A stretch of DNA of 21,159 bases from Alphaproteobacteria bacterium UBA3002 (GTDB lineage: Bacteria; Pseudomonadota; Alphaproteobacteria; Rickettsiales; UBA3002). Made by a program: the position numbers and the translations under genes. The first letter of the stretch is position 1; the number at the start of each line of letters is the position of its first letter. The stretch spans positions 1 through 21,159 of the forward strand of contig DDZS01000062.1 in the NCBI GenBank assembly GCA_002346425.1. Direction: 5' to 3'. Positions 7,960 through 15,541 of the stretch are shown in pieces. The notes beneath the pieces were generated by a model. The model ran no database searches and was not told the DNA's origin. It saw nothing but the letters and a program-made list of their open reading frames with translations.

Positions 7960-8998
7960 TCTCTTTTGGAAAAAGTGGCACCACGTTAGAGTTTTGCACA
8001 CGCGTGGAGGGCAGGGACTTAAATTCCTTGTCGACATCGATTTCAATTTTATCCATGCCGAGCATGTCTGCGGCGCGTTGCAGCACGGGATTAAAGGCAT
8101 GTTCGCTATTGGCCTGCGGTCGGTCTTTGCGCGCGTCAGTATAGTAATGCTCGGCCCAGTCGAGCAGGCGATCCATCAGTAACCCATCTGCAAAGAGGGT
8201 GTGCCAGTCCAGCGAGCGAATGGCCATCGCCTCTAATTCACCTTCGGGAATCTCTTCATCATCGGCCAGGTCGTTGCCGTCGTCATCGACCATTGTCGGA
8301 AGCGCGTAGGCACGATGCTGCAGCTCATCGGTCAGCAGTTTGGCGAAGCTGTGTTCTTCATCCCCGATCGGGATATCCCAGATGCTGTCTTCGTCGAGGG
8401 CTTGTTCCGTGTCGTCCTCATCGTCTTCCATACGGCTGGTGGTGCGTTGCGACAGGCGACGCAGACGGATGGCGTGACGTAGCTGCATATGCGGCCGGTA
8501 GGCTTCTTCTGCTTCTTCGATGGCGTTGGCATTTTCGGTGATTTCCTGATTGCCTTCAAAATAGGTGTCCAATGGCTTGGACGGATCGTCATAGGGTTTC
8601 CAGAGCAAAGGACCGCTGAGTCGCTTGGCGAGGGCGTCGGCTTCAACCTCGGATTGGGGGCCATGCGCGGGTAAGGGTTCTTCGTCTGTCAGTGCGATGT
8701 GGTATTGGCAGAGCTTGAGTGCGCTGCCGAGCAGTTTGCGGTTGTTAATCAACGGCCATACTTCCATCGGATAGTCGTAATAGCGTGAGCCATAACCGCG
8801 TTCGATCATTGCGTCGCGCAATACGTTATAGAAGGTATGGCTTAAGCCTTTGGCATCATCCGGATCATAGGGCATATCCAGAATATTGGCCACTAAGGGC
8901 TGCACATCCTCCGGCAGAATCGGCATGGGGGAGGCAAGCGTTTCGGGAAAACGATTGGTAATGATCTGTGCTTCGGGCTTTGGGCTGGCGTCGCTCAT
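7946..8998 (-). CDS. Unknown protein, paralogue of the gene at 9001-9987
   Basis: This is a 350-residue protein with no recognised domain. It aligns with the upstream neighbour through the N-terminal segment around FYNVLRDAMIERGYG and LKLCQYHI, a DPSKPL segment, and the C-terminal LLMDRLLDWAEHYYTDA...NVVPLFP region. The middle carries an insertion very rich in Asp and Glu (MEDDEDDTEQALDEDS) that the paralogue lacks. No signal peptide or membrane segment is seen. ATG 8998 was chosen over an upstream in-frame start because it sits two bases after the neighbour's stop, so the pair is coupled. Its last 14 bases overlap the protease gene. Confidence 0.75.
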   Translation of the reverse strand: MSDASPKPEAQIITNRFPETLASPMPILPEDVQPLVANILDMPYDPDDAKGLSHTFYNVLRDAMIERGYGSRYYDYPMEVWPLINNRKLLGSALKLCQYHIALTDEEPLPAHGPQSEVEADALAKRLSGPLLWKPYDDPSKPLDTYFEGNQEITENANAIEEAEEAYRPHMQLRHAIRLRRLSQRTTSRMEDDEDDTEQALDEDSIWDIPIGDEEHSFAKLLTDELQHRAYALPTMVDDDGNDLADDEEIPEGELEAMAIRSLDWHTLFADGLLMDRLLDWAEHYYTDARKDRPQANSEHAFNPVLQRAADMLGMDKIEIDVDKEFKSLPSTRVQNSNVVPLFPKETIAR

Positions 8999-9000
8999 GA

Positions 9001-9987
9001 TTAACCTTTCTGAGGAGAGCGCGGAACGAAGGGAATGACTTCGGCGCTTTGAATTTGGTTTTTGGGTAGTCCGCTTAAGTCGATCGTATAGGGAACGAGG
9101 CCGAGGAGGTTGCCCGCTTGATGTAGGACGTTTGTAAAGTCTGGGCGGCGGGTGGTTTTGGGCGCGGTGCTCATTTGCGTATATTCGTCTTTCGCCCAAA
9201 CGATCAACTGATCCATTAAAATGGGGTTGGCATACAGCGCTTTCCAATTACCGGCCATTTCGAGATCTTCGCGTGTTTCAATGTCAGGATCATTGGTAAT
9301 TTCAGTATCGACAAAATTCAAACGTGCCAGTGTATCGGTGAGCAGTAGTTCGAAAGCTGGGGTTTCATCACCCGGCTTTAGTTTGAAAAAGCGTTTGTGA
9401 TAATCATTTTTGGTGTCGTAGGGCAATTGAGAGGCGATGCGCAACTGCGCGGCATGATGCGGCGCCAGTTGCGGCGTTTCCAGTTCACGCTGGCGTCCTT
9501 CGGCTTGGAGCTCCAGCTGACGCTTGCGCGCGATTTGGTTGAATGGCAAGGGGACTTGCCGCGCGGGATCGTCGACGCGTTGCATATGCAGCGCGGAAGA
9601 CAAACGGCTTGCCAGTGCTTCGGCTTGTTCCAGCGTCGGCAGGCTAGGGTCTTGGGGATTGCCGCCTTTGGCTTGCATGATATGGTAATGCACCAGCTGG
9701 ATGGCATCGGACAGATGCGCCGGCTGCGTGGCAATAAGCCCTTCGGCGGGGTTGATATCGGTATACAGATTTTCATAGCCGAGTTCGATCATGGCTTTCT
9801 TCAGCGTATCGAAAAAGCGGTTGCTGACCTGCTGGTCACTCAGTTTATCGGGGAGATCGGCAACGTCGCGCACCAGATCGATCGCATGCGCGGGCAATTT
9901 CGGGCGGTAGGTGCGCAGACGCTCAGCGAAATTGGGGCGTATTAATTGAGCCGTTTCTGACGGTGGTGCTTCGTTCGTATCGGTCAT
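9001..9987 (-). CDS. Unknown protein, paralogue of the gene at 7946-8998
   Basis: This 328-residue soluble-looking protein has no recognised family. Segments shared with the downstream gene are FFDTLKKAMIELGYENLY, IQLVHYHIMQA, QAEALASRLSSALHMQRVDDPARQVPL (same pattern as ADALAKRLSGPL...DDPSKPL), ILMDQLIVWAKDEYT and AEVIPFVPR. A helical, Gln/Glu/Arg-rich stretch lies near 150-175. A candidate PhoB box plus TAGAAT -10 lies directly upstream, giving a very short leader without a clear Shine-Dalgarno sequence. Probably first gene of a two-gene operon. Confidence 0.75.
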   Translation of the reverse strand: MTDTNEAPPSETAQLIRPNFAERLRTYRPKLPAHAIDLVRDVADLPDKLSDQQVSNRFFDTLKKAMIELGYENLYTDINPAEGLIATQPAHLSDAIQLVHYHIMQAKGGNPQDPSLPTLEQAEALASRLSSALHMQRVDDPARQVPLPFNQIARKRQLELQAEGRQRELETPQLAPHHAAQLRIASQLPYDTKNDYHKRFFKLKPGDETPAFELLLTDTLARLNFVDTEITNDPDIETREDLEMAGNWKALYANPILMDQLIVWAKDEYTQMSTAPKTTRRPDFTNVLHQAGNLLGLVPYTIDLSGLPKNQIQSAEVIPFVPRSPQKG

Positions 9988-10005
9988 GCCGCGCAGGCTA
10001 GCGGC

Positions 10006-10041
10006 ATTCTATGCGCACGACAAATGACAGTTTGGTGACAT
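10006..10041 (-). promoter_or_regulatory. Candidate PhoB box with -10 TAGAAT
   Basis: Read on the reverse strand, 10041-10024 matches 15 of 18 positions of the PhoB consensus, with half-sites ATGTCAC and CTGTCAT. TAGAAT (10011-10006) follows 12 bases later, close to the roughly 10-base spacing of known PhoB-activated promoters. The gene at 9987 begins 18 bases after it. Of the sites in this window this is one of the two with good promoter geometry. Confidence 0.55.
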
Positions 10042-10043
10042 TG

Positions 10044-10916
10044 TCAGCTGCGGTGATGCGCCGGTGGGGTAATGGCACTGCGCTCTATGGAGGCGACGGC
10101 GATTTCAGGCTGAGGGATCAGGCGGCGGGCGACATTGGTAATGTCGTTTTCACGAAGGCTCAGCTTGTCGCGAAGATCCTCGATATCTTCGGGGCTGCGG
10201 CGGTGCATGACGTGGAATGGTAGCACGATGTAAAACACATCCATCGCAGATTTCAGGGCGAGTGGGTCGTTATACACGGCCTGCCACTGTACATTATCGT
10301 GCGGCGGGCGGGCGTGCCCCGTTAACTGCATGGCTTCGCTGACCATAGCCTGAAACAGGGATTCGGTGTCCTTTGGCGAAATGGCAAAGGTTTCGGGCGG
10401 CTGCGTGTTGTTTTTATCGACGATTTTGGCTCGCAAATGGGTGAGCTTGTGATGAATAAAATGTGGCAAAGAATTGGTGAGGTTTTCCGCCTGTTCAACC
10501 GGGCGAATCGGCGAATGGAAGCCGAGGGCATCTGCCATGGTATCGATTTTGTGTTGCAGGTCGTCTGGCAGGGCTCGGGTGCTATCAATCGGTTGCTTTG
10601 CGTGCGACCAGGTCCAATACGCGTCGGCGCTTTGAATGATTTTCTGCATAATCTCAGGGGTCGCGCTCCATATACGAGACGGGCGTAGCGTCTCGTTGGG
10701 GCCGAGGTGTCCGCCGTCGCGGAGCATGGTGTCGACGAGCTGGTGAAATTGCGTGCCGAGGGAGGTGGCAAGCTGATCACGCTCTGCCGGAGGTATGTAT
10801 TCAGGAAAAAAATGTTCGCCATAATAGTCGCAGAGCATGCCCAGCATTTTGTCGGAGATGCCATGCGGAATGGGTGGCTCGGGCTTGTCGAAGCCAGCGC
10901 TGGTAATATCGGCCAC
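10044..10916 (-). CDS. Unknown protein, divergent third member of the paralogue family
   Basis: This 290-residue protein has no recognised domain. Its layout parallels the two genes downstream: FHQLVDTMLRDGG where they have FFDTLKKAMIELG, IIQSADAYWTW where they have IQLVHYHIM, QAENLTNSLP where they have QAEALASRLS, and WQAVYNDPLALKSAMDVF where they have WKALYANPILMDQLIVW. This suggests an old triplication. The GTG start lies 12 bases after the preceding stop and lacks a clear ribosome site; an internal ATG (MLGMLCDYYG) would shorten it by about 23 residues. No membrane segment is seen. Confidence 0.7.
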   Translation of the reverse strand: MADITSAGFDKPEPPIPHGISDKMLGMLCDYYGEHFFPEYIPPAERDQLATSLGTQFHQLVDTMLRDGGHLGPNETLRPSRIWSATPEIMQKIIQSADAYWTWSHAKQPIDSTRALPDDLQHKIDTMADALGFHSPIRPVEQAENLTNSLPHFIHHKLTHLRAKIVDKNNTQPPETFAISPKDTESLFQAMVSEAMQLTGHARPPHDNVQWQAVYNDPLALKSAMDVFYIVLPFHVMHRRSPEDIEDLRDKLSLRENDITNVARRLIPQPEIAVASIERSAITPPAHHRS

Positions 10917-10928
10917 GGGAGTGAGTGG

Positions 10929-11420
10929 TTATTTGCTCGGCGTCAGCGCCAGTTGCTGATAGGCCAGTTCCATCATTTCGGCAGAGGTCATGCGCGCCTG
11001 ATTGGCAGCGGTAAGGCGGCCTTCATCTTTCGCAGTACGCTGTTTGCCGGGCATGATTTCGGTCAATGCCTGATGGTATTTCGCATCTTCCTGCGCTTTA
11101 TCGAGCGCGGTTTCGCGTAAATAGACCGGATTGGACGCGCGTGCCAAATGTTTGCGGGCGCGTTCGTGATGTTCATCCGAAATGCGGATCATGTCTTCCA
11201 GCACGCTTAACAGCTGGCGCGAGGACATGCCACGGGTACGCGGGTCGCGGCACAGCTGATCGGCCGCGTAAGCCAATGTACGGCGGTAGCTGTCGTCTTG
11301 CGGCATCGTGGTGCCATAAATATTGTGATAGGCGCGTTCGAGCATATATTCGTTGTGACGCGCGTCGTGACTGGTATCGTTGGTGAAGGTAATCGGCGTA
11401 GAAAAACGTGAATCCATCAT
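10929..11420 (-). CDS. Unknown helical protein, first gene of the reverse-strand cluster
   Basis: This 163-residue, charged, mostly helical protein has no recognised family and no signal peptide or membrane segment. Segments such as RRTLAYAADQLCRDPRTRGMSSRQLLSVLEDMIR (described by position, about 46-80) suggest a compact helical bundle. It is not clearly related to the three paralogues after it, though ELAYQQLAL near the C-terminus is similar in style. Two ATGs are adjacent; the purine-rich AAAAAGGG upstream is a fair ribosome site. It is the promoter-proximal gene, with inverted repeats at 11475-11520 that could be operators. Confidence 0.7.
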   Translation of the reverse strand: MMDSRFSTPITFTNDTSHDARHNEYMLERAYHNIYGTTMPQDDSYRRTLAYAADQLCRDPRTRGMSSRQLLSVLEDMIRISDEHHERARKHLARASNPVYLRETALDKAQEDAKYHQALTEIMPGKQRTAKDEGRLTAANQARMTSAEMMELAYQQLALTPSK

Positions 11421-11474
11421 TGCTTGCCCTTTTTATCCCGTCCGTTTTTTTGTCATTAAGCCTTCATTTTTAGA

Positions 11475-11520
11475 GGGATTACAAGAAATTCTTGTGTTGC
11501 ATGTGCACAATCCCTGTGCA
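11475..11520. promoter_or_regulatory. Nested dyads, possible operators of the reverse-strand cluster
   Basis: ACAAGAA/TTCTTGT around a single A (11481-11495) and TGCACA/TGTGCA around five bases (11504-11520) are both perfect dyads. An outer GGGATT (11475-11480) also pairs with AATCCC (11509-11514). They lie 55-100 bases upstream of the start at 11420. I found no good -35/-10 pair. Confidence 0.4.
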
Positions 11521-11590
11521 TGAAGTATTAACGGAAATTAGTAATAACAGGTTGCGAATGAATTGCAAGTAGAAATGTTAAAAAAGTGTT

Positions 11591-11625
11591 AATAATAGGT
11601 GTGGGCCGCACCCACACCTATTATT
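11591..11625 (-). terminator. Strong hairpin, likely terminator facing left
   Basis: A perfect 15-base inverted repeat has arms AATAATAGGTGTGGG and CCCACACCTATTATT around loop CCGCA. On the reverse strand it is followed by AACAC and then a run of six T. It would stop leftward transcripts from the RTX gene before the cluster that starts at 11420. Confidence 0.65.
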
Positions 11626-11649
11626 GTTGTTCTGTCCTTTGCGTATTTT

Positions 11650-11765
11650 CGCATCGGCTTTGCCGCTGCTAGTGGGCTCCATGATTCCTGCTGGAATCAT
11701 TCCGCCTGCGCCTACCGGCGGCTCAGGGCTGGCGTGGACGTGCTGTCCACGCTTCTTCGTATTGA
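11650..11765 (+). repeat. R1 dispersed hairpin repeat, full copy
   Basis: Hairpin arms are GCATCGGC/GCCGCTGC (11651-11668, one mismatch), ATGATTCC/GGAATCAT with loop TGCT (11681-11700), CGCC/GGCG with loop TACC (11709-11720) and GCGTGGAC/GTCCACGC with loop GTGCT (11732-11752), then TTCTTCGT. It is a same-orientation counterpart of the copy at 13031-13150; together they flank the RTX gene. Confidence 0.85.
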
Positions 11766-11771
11766 TAGGCC

Positions 11772-11887
11772 GTAGCTCCCCCTCACCCGCTTTTCTAGTC
11801 GCTCGCAAGCTCGCGAAGAAAAGCTCCCTCTCCCCGGCGGGGAGAGAGTTGGGGTGAGGGGGCTACCCCATGCTAGGCATGGGGTAG
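11772..11887. repeat. Nested inverted repeats (MITE/REP-like) plus a hairpin next to the RTX gene
   Basis: Outer arms GTAGCTCCCCCTCACCC (11772-11788) and GGGGTGAGGGGGCTAC (11851-11866) enclose GCTTTTCT/AGAAAAGC and CTCTCCCC/GGGGAGAG (11828-11846). The combination resembles the common CCCTCACCC...CTCTCCC bacterial repeat. Overlapping its right end is an 11-base perfect hairpin, CTACCCCATGC/GCATGGGGTAG around TAG (11863-11887), just past the RTX stop. No T run follows it on the reverse strand. Confidence 0.65.
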
Positions 11888-11894
11888 GATGTCT

Positions 11895-12935
11895 TTAGAT
11901 GATCGCGAAATCGTCTACGGTGAGGGCACCGCTGGCGAGGCCGAAGATGGTGACGCTGTTGCCAGTGCCTAAGTCGAGCACGGCATTGCCGTCGGCATAA
12001 GTGAGGGCGGCAACGGCGGCTGTGGTCGTGGTGATACCCGTTGCAGACGCGATCTGGATGATATCGCCACCTGCGACGCCCGCGCCTTCGAAGAAGAGGA
12101 CGCTATCGATACCGGAATTAGCGCCGAAGATATAGGTATCGTCGCCCGCGCCGCCATGCAGCGTGTCGTTACCTGCGCCGCCGGTGATCACATCATCACC
12201 GCCATTGCCCAAGATAAAGTCGTTGCCGTCACCACCGTCGATGGTGTCTGCTGCATCAGCGGGATTCGCGATCACGCCTGCACCGAAGATCACGTCAGTC
12301 CCTGCGGTGCCAGTGATGGTGGTTCCAGTGGTGTCGCCAGCAATGGTCACGGTGGGGAAGAGGTTGCCATACACATCGGTATAATCCGTCGAGCCGCCAT
12401 CCACAGTTTGATCCGTATCGGTGCCACCAGTCAGCAGGAAATCTGCTGCGGTCAGGGCGTTTAACCCGCCAGTACCGGTCAGGATGATGTTCAGGTTCGC
12501 CGCGGCGTTGGTAACTTGCGCGAAGGTGCCTGCGACGCCATCGGTGTTGTTGGTAATCGTCAGATCAGAGAAGCTGGTGATTCCGAAATCGGACAGGTTT
12601 ACTTTATCGACGCCTTGCTCGAAGTCTAAGACTGAGCCGTCAGAAATATCGGCATTGGTGGATTTGTTGAACATGATGAAGGTGTCCGCACCTTCGCCGC
12701 CCAGCAATACCGCCGAGCTGCCTTGATTCGAAATCGTGTCATCCCCGTCGAAACCGAACGCGTAAAGCGCATTCGCAGCCGCGGTGAATGAATCGGCGCC
12801 GTCTGTGCCATCGGTGATGGTGGTGGGTACGTCAAAACCGTTGAGGTTTAAGGTGGTCGTGTACGTCGTGACCGAAGCCGGTGCAGTGGCGCTTAGGCCC
12901 AGTTCTGAACGGGTAGACGTGTGGGTAGCTGTCAT
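11895..12935 (-). CDS. RTX-type secreted calcium-binding protein
   Basis: This 346-residue protein is likely exported in one step by a type I secretion system. It is low in Cys and Lys, rich in Gly, Asp and Thr, and lacks an N-terminal signal peptide. A block of nonapeptide repeats (GGxGxDxhx) lies at about 230-270: GGDGNDFIL, GNGGDDVIT, GGAGNDTLH, GGAGDDTYIF. An earlier degenerate pair occurs near 60-88 (GFDGDDTIS, GGEGADTFI). Such repeats fold into a Ca2+-dependent beta-roll. The C-terminus LTVDDFAII, acidic and hydrophobic, fits a type I secretion signal. The start was set at ATG 12935, which follows GGAGA; the frame opens 22 codons earlier. No ABC exporter is in the window. No enzymatic domain is visible, so adhesin- or S-layer-like roles are possible. 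It is flanked by R1 copies. Confidence 0.85.
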   Translation of the reverse strand: MTATHTSTRSELGLSATAPASVTTYTTTLNLNGFDVPTTITDGTDGADSFTAAANALYAFGFDGDDTISNQGSSAVLLGGEGADTFIMFNKSTNADISDGSVLDFEQGVDKVNLSDFGITSFSDLTITNNTDGVAGTFAQVTNAAANLNIILTGTGGLNALTAADFLLTGGTDTDQTVDGGSTDYTDVYGNLFPTVTIAGDTTGTTITGTAGTDVIFGAGVIANPADAADTIDGGDGNDFILGNGGDDVITGGAGNDTLHGGAGDDTYIFGANSGIDSVLFFEGAGVAGGDIIQIASATGITTTTAAVAALTYADGNAVLDLGTGNSVTIFGLASGALTVDDFAII

Positions 12936-13030
12936 GTGTTTTTCTCCAAAAAAAATTACGTGGATCAAGGCGATAGCAGAGTCACGCGCGAGGTCAAACA
13001 AAAAGGGCCAAGCTTAGAACGGGTCTAGTT

Positions 13031-13470
13031 TTTTGTCTTTCGCTTTGCTCCAGACTTTGTTTCCAGTTTGCCTCCTGGCAAACGCTCCGGCTGGTTGCTG
13101 GCGCAACGCTCTTGGCAGGCGCGAACGTGCTGTTCGCGCATCTTCGTATTGATGGTGCGTCACCCCGTGCTCGTCACGGGGTCCGGTTCAGTCGGTGCGT
13201 GTGGCCCCGGACCCCGTCATGCGACGGGGTGACAGTCTAGCGTGAAGATGGAGGGAGGCCAGTAGGCCGACCCAGCCATGAGCCGCCGAAGGCGCAGCCG
13301 GAGCGTTTGCAGGAGGCAAACCGGAGGCCACCAGCCAGCACGAAGCGATGGCGGAAACAACCTCTCGAGGCCAGCAGGCGGAGACAAATCGCGAAAGCGA
13401 TTTCGTTGCGGAGCGAGCAGGAGGCGAGCGTGCAACCACTAGCCAGCGCGAAGCGATGGCGAACACAATA
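13031..13470. repeat. Composite repeat: R1 forward, R2, several reversed R1 segments
   Basis: The forward R1 copy begins with TGTCTTTCGCTTTGCTCCAG. It has hairpin arms GTTTGCC/GGCAAAC with loop TCCT (13066-13083), GTTGC/GCAAC with loop TGGC (13094-13107) and GCGCGAAC/GTTCGCGC with loop GTGCT (13119-13139). The R2 palindrome spans 13158-13236, with outer GTCACCCCGT/ACGGGGTGAC and inner CACGGGGTCCGG/CCGGACCCCGT arms. From 13250 to 13465 lie reversed R1 segments, including GTTTGC/GCAAAC-type arms and the tail GAGCGTGCAACCACTAGCC. It ends about 30 bases before the capsid start. No gene is supported. Confidence 0.8.
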
Positions 13471-13495
13471 ACCAACAACCAAAGGATAAGTAAGT

Positions 13496-14689
13496 ATGAC
13501 GATACAAGATATTACCGAACGTGTGCATGCCATTGGCAATGCATGGGAACAGTATAAGCAGGTGAATGATGCCCGCTTGTCGGAGCTGGAAACCAAGGGC
13601 CATGCCGACCCGCTGTATATGGAACATCTGACGAAAATTTCGGCGGCGCTGGATAATCAGAAAAGCCGGTTGGATGCGATGGAAACACTGGGCAATCGCC
13701 CGGGGCTCTCGATCGGCGGAACGCAAGTTGATGCGGGCACGGCGAATGAATATAAATCGGCATTCCGCAATTATTTGCGCAAAGGCATGGACGCCGGATT
13801 GGAAGGCATCCAGACCAAAGCGCTGTCGACCACCAATGCCGATGGCGGGTATTTGATTACGCCGGAAATGTCGGACACGATTGTGCGCATTGTCAACGAA
13901 ACCTCACCCATGCGTGAGCTGGCGCGGATGGAAACGATTTCCACCGAATCGCTTGATGTGATTGAGGATGACGAATTGCCGGGCGCCGAATGGGTCGCGG
14001 AAACGGCGACACGCTCTGACACGGCAACCATGCAGATTAATAAGAATAATATCGCGACGCATGAAATGCACGCGACGCCGAAAGCGACGCAGAAACTGAT
14101 CGATGACGCGTCGATTGATGTCGAAGCCTGGGTGGCCGAACGCGTGGCGGAGAAATTCGCCAATCTGGAAGCGAGTGCGTTTATTAATGGCGATGGGTCG
14201 GGCAAGCCGAAAGGGATTCTCACCTATGCCGCGGGCACGGCGTTTGGGCAGATCGAGCAGATCGATTCGGGCGCGGATGGCGCGGTGACGGCGGATGGCC
14301 TGATTCAGCTCTATTATGCGCTGAAAGAGGATTACGCGAAAAATGCCGCCTTCCTGATGCGCCGTAGCGTACTGCAATCGGTGCGTTTGCTGAAAGAAGC
14401 GACGACGAACCAATATCTGTGGCAACCCGGATTGGCCGCGGGTCAACCGGATACGCTGCTGGGCGTGCCGGTGAAAACGGCGGCGGATATGCCTGCGGCG
14501 GCAGCGGATAGCCTGTCGGTTGCCGTTGGTGACTTTAAACGCGGCTATTTGATTGTGGATCGTACGGGTATTCGTATTCTACGCGATCCGTTTACCGATA
14601 AGCCGTATGTGAAGTTCTACACCACGCGTCGTGTCGGCGGTGAAGTGGTGAATTCGGAAGCGATTAAGTTGCTGAAATTAGCTAGCTAA
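13496..14689 (+). CDS. Major capsid protein, HK97 family (GTA gp5-like)
   Basis: Builds the icosahedral head. At 397 residues it is of normal length. Residues 1 to about 105 form a charged, probably coiled-coil delta domain that acts as internal scaffold. Removal by the protease encoded at 7390 would be expected near residues 105-112, before STTNADGGYLITPE, which begins the mature HK97 fold. Further family signatures are ETSPMRELARM, EWVAETATRSDT and FINGDGSGKPKGIL, and the C-terminal strand ending in NSEAIKLLKLAS. The ATG follows AAGGA at about nine bases, right after a repeat block, so it must be transcribed from a promoter in or beyond the repeats. The stop lies in the 14-base palindrome ATTAGCTAGCTAAT. 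Confidence 0.97.
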   Translation: MTIQDITERVHAIGNAWEQYKQVNDARLSELETKGHADPLYMEHLTKISAALDNQKSRLDAMETLGNRPGLSIGGTQVDAGTANEYKSAFRNYLRKGMDAGLEGIQTKALSTTNADGGYLITPEMSDTIVRIVNETSPMRELARMETISTESLDVIEDDELPGAEWVAETATRSDTATMQINKNNIATHEMHATPKATQKLIDDASIDVEAWVAERVAEKFANLEASAFINGDGSGKPKGILTYAAGTAFGQIEQIDSGADGAVTADGLIQLYYALKEDYAKNAAFLMRRSVLQSVRLLKEATTNQYLWQPGLAAGQPDTLLGVPVKTAADMPAAAADSLSVAVGDFKRGYLIVDRTGIRILRDPFTDKPYVKFYTTRRVGGEVVNSEAIKLLKLAS

Positions 14690-14699
14690 TTTTGTTTTT

Positions 14700-14871
14700 C
14701 CCCTTCGCGGTCTACTGACCGCTCAATAGGATCTAAGCTTCGCAGCTCATGGCTGGCGTGGACGTGCTGTCCATGCTTCTTCGGGGCTTCGGCTGTCACC
14801 CCGTGCTTGTCAAGGGGTCCGGTTCCGCTGGCGCTTGCGGCTCCAGACCCCGTCATTCGACGGGGTGACAA
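14700..14871. repeat. R1 short copy followed by R2 palindrome
   Basis: Just after the capsid gene come R1 hairpins GCGGTC/GACCGC with loop TACT (14707-14722) and GCGTGGAC/GTCCATGC with loop GTGCT (14756-14776, one G-T pair). The R2 element at 14797-14870 has outer arms GTCACCCCGT and ACGGGGTGAC. This region is the likely 3' end of the capsid transcript. Confidence 0.8.
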
Positions 14872-14878
14872 TGTTGCG

Positions 14879-14917
14879 AAAAAAAACGCGGCGGCCCGGG
14901 GTGGGCCGTCGCGTTTT
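14879..14917 (-). terminator. Intrinsic terminator of the gene at 14935-15459
   Basis: The arms are AAAACGCGGCGGCCC and GGGCCGTCGCGTTTT (one G-T pair), around loop GGGGT. On the reverse strand the stem is followed by a run of eight T. It starts 17 bases after the gene's stop codon. On the forward strand the tail is only TTTT, so it may be partly bidirectional. Confidence 0.85.
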
Positions 14918-14934
14918 GAAAGTGGATTCTCTGG

Positions 14935-15459
14935 TCAAATAGTAGGGCGCTTGCCCTCGAGCTCGACGGGAGAATTGAACAGATAATCGAGGAACTTCTG
15001 CAAAGAGCGCATATTGTGCGCGGCATGGTATGTGACGCTGCCATGCACCACTTTGCCTTCTTTGAGGAAGGTGAATGTGTAGTGCGGATAGCAATTGCGT
15101 ATGTCCTTCTGCCGGTTGCGCCCGATAAGGCCCGCTCTGGCCTCCTCGAAGATCGGATGCGGGCTTGTAGCATCATATTTTCTGCGATCCAGAAGCGTAA
15201 CTTCCTCTTCCGTTTCAATCCAGAGTGCTTTTTCCCCGTCATCGTCGACGAGCACGATGGTCGTCGTTTTGTGCTCGGCATCTTTCCAGCCGTTGACGAT
15301 GACGAACCCATGGCGGAGAGTCTCATTCCTCGCCATTGCTCCCCATGTGTGATAATCAAAATCCGGAATCCGGAATTCTCTTTCACCGACATACAGGGTG
15401 TGGTGCCCGTCGATCGCGCCCAGTGAAAGGCGCAAGCCTTTATTCTCATTTTTAGTCAT
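14935..15459 (-). CDS. Unknown 174-residue soluble protein behind a structured leader and PhoB box
   Basis: No recognised family. Two beta-rich halves are suggested: about 10-85 (LSLGAIDGHHTLYVGERE, IVLVDDDGEKALWIETEEEV) and about 110-170 (YPHYTFTFLKEGKVVHGSVTY, followed by a helix LQKFLDYLFNSP). No signal peptide or membrane segment. ATG 15459 was chosen because GAAAGGA lies five to ten bases upstream; the frame opens five codons earlier at a TTG. It stands alone between capsid and the terminase nuclease half, on the opposite strand. It has a clear promoter-proximal PhoB-like site, two leader hairpins and its own terminator, so it is a self-contained, probably regulated single-gene unit. Confidence 0.8.
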   Translation of the reverse strand: MTKNENKGLRLSLGAIDGHHTLYVGEREFRIPDFDYHTWGAMARNETLRHGFVIVNGWKDAEHKTTTIVLVDDDGEKALWIETEEEVTLLDRRKYDATSPHPIFEEARAGLIGRNRQKDIRNCYPHYTFTFLKEGKVVHGSVTYHAAHNMRSLQKFLDYLFNSPVELEGKRPTI

Positions 15460-15488
15460 AAGAGGTCCTTTCAAAAGTCCTCACTTCA

Positions 15489-15528
15489 GCAGGCGGTTAA
15501 GCCTGCGGGATTTAGCTAAAGAGCTAAA
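15489..15528 (-). promoter_or_regulatory. Two leader hairpins in the 5' untranslated region
   Basis: Two perfect stem-loops lie between the candidate promoter and the start at 15459. One is GCAGGC/GCCTGC around six bases (15489-15506). The other is TTTAGCT/AGCTAAA around four bases (15511-15528), which on the reverse strand is preceded by T-rich sequence. They could control translation or transcript stability; I recognise no known riboswitch. Confidence 0.5.
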
Positions 15529-15541
15529 AAAGTAGCGATAG

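Noticed and set aside
11451..11468. Fifth PhoB-like site (TTGTCATTAAG...CTTCAT)
   Set aside because: Only about 13 of 18 matches, and it points away from the only nearby gene start.
12925..12940. CTGTCAT half-site at the RTX start
   Set aside because: It is the start codon region itself, ATGACAG on the reverse strand, and has no second half-site.
13031..13470. CRISPR array
   Set aside because: Repeats are irregular in length and orientation, self-complementary, and without uniform spacers. No cas gene is nearby.
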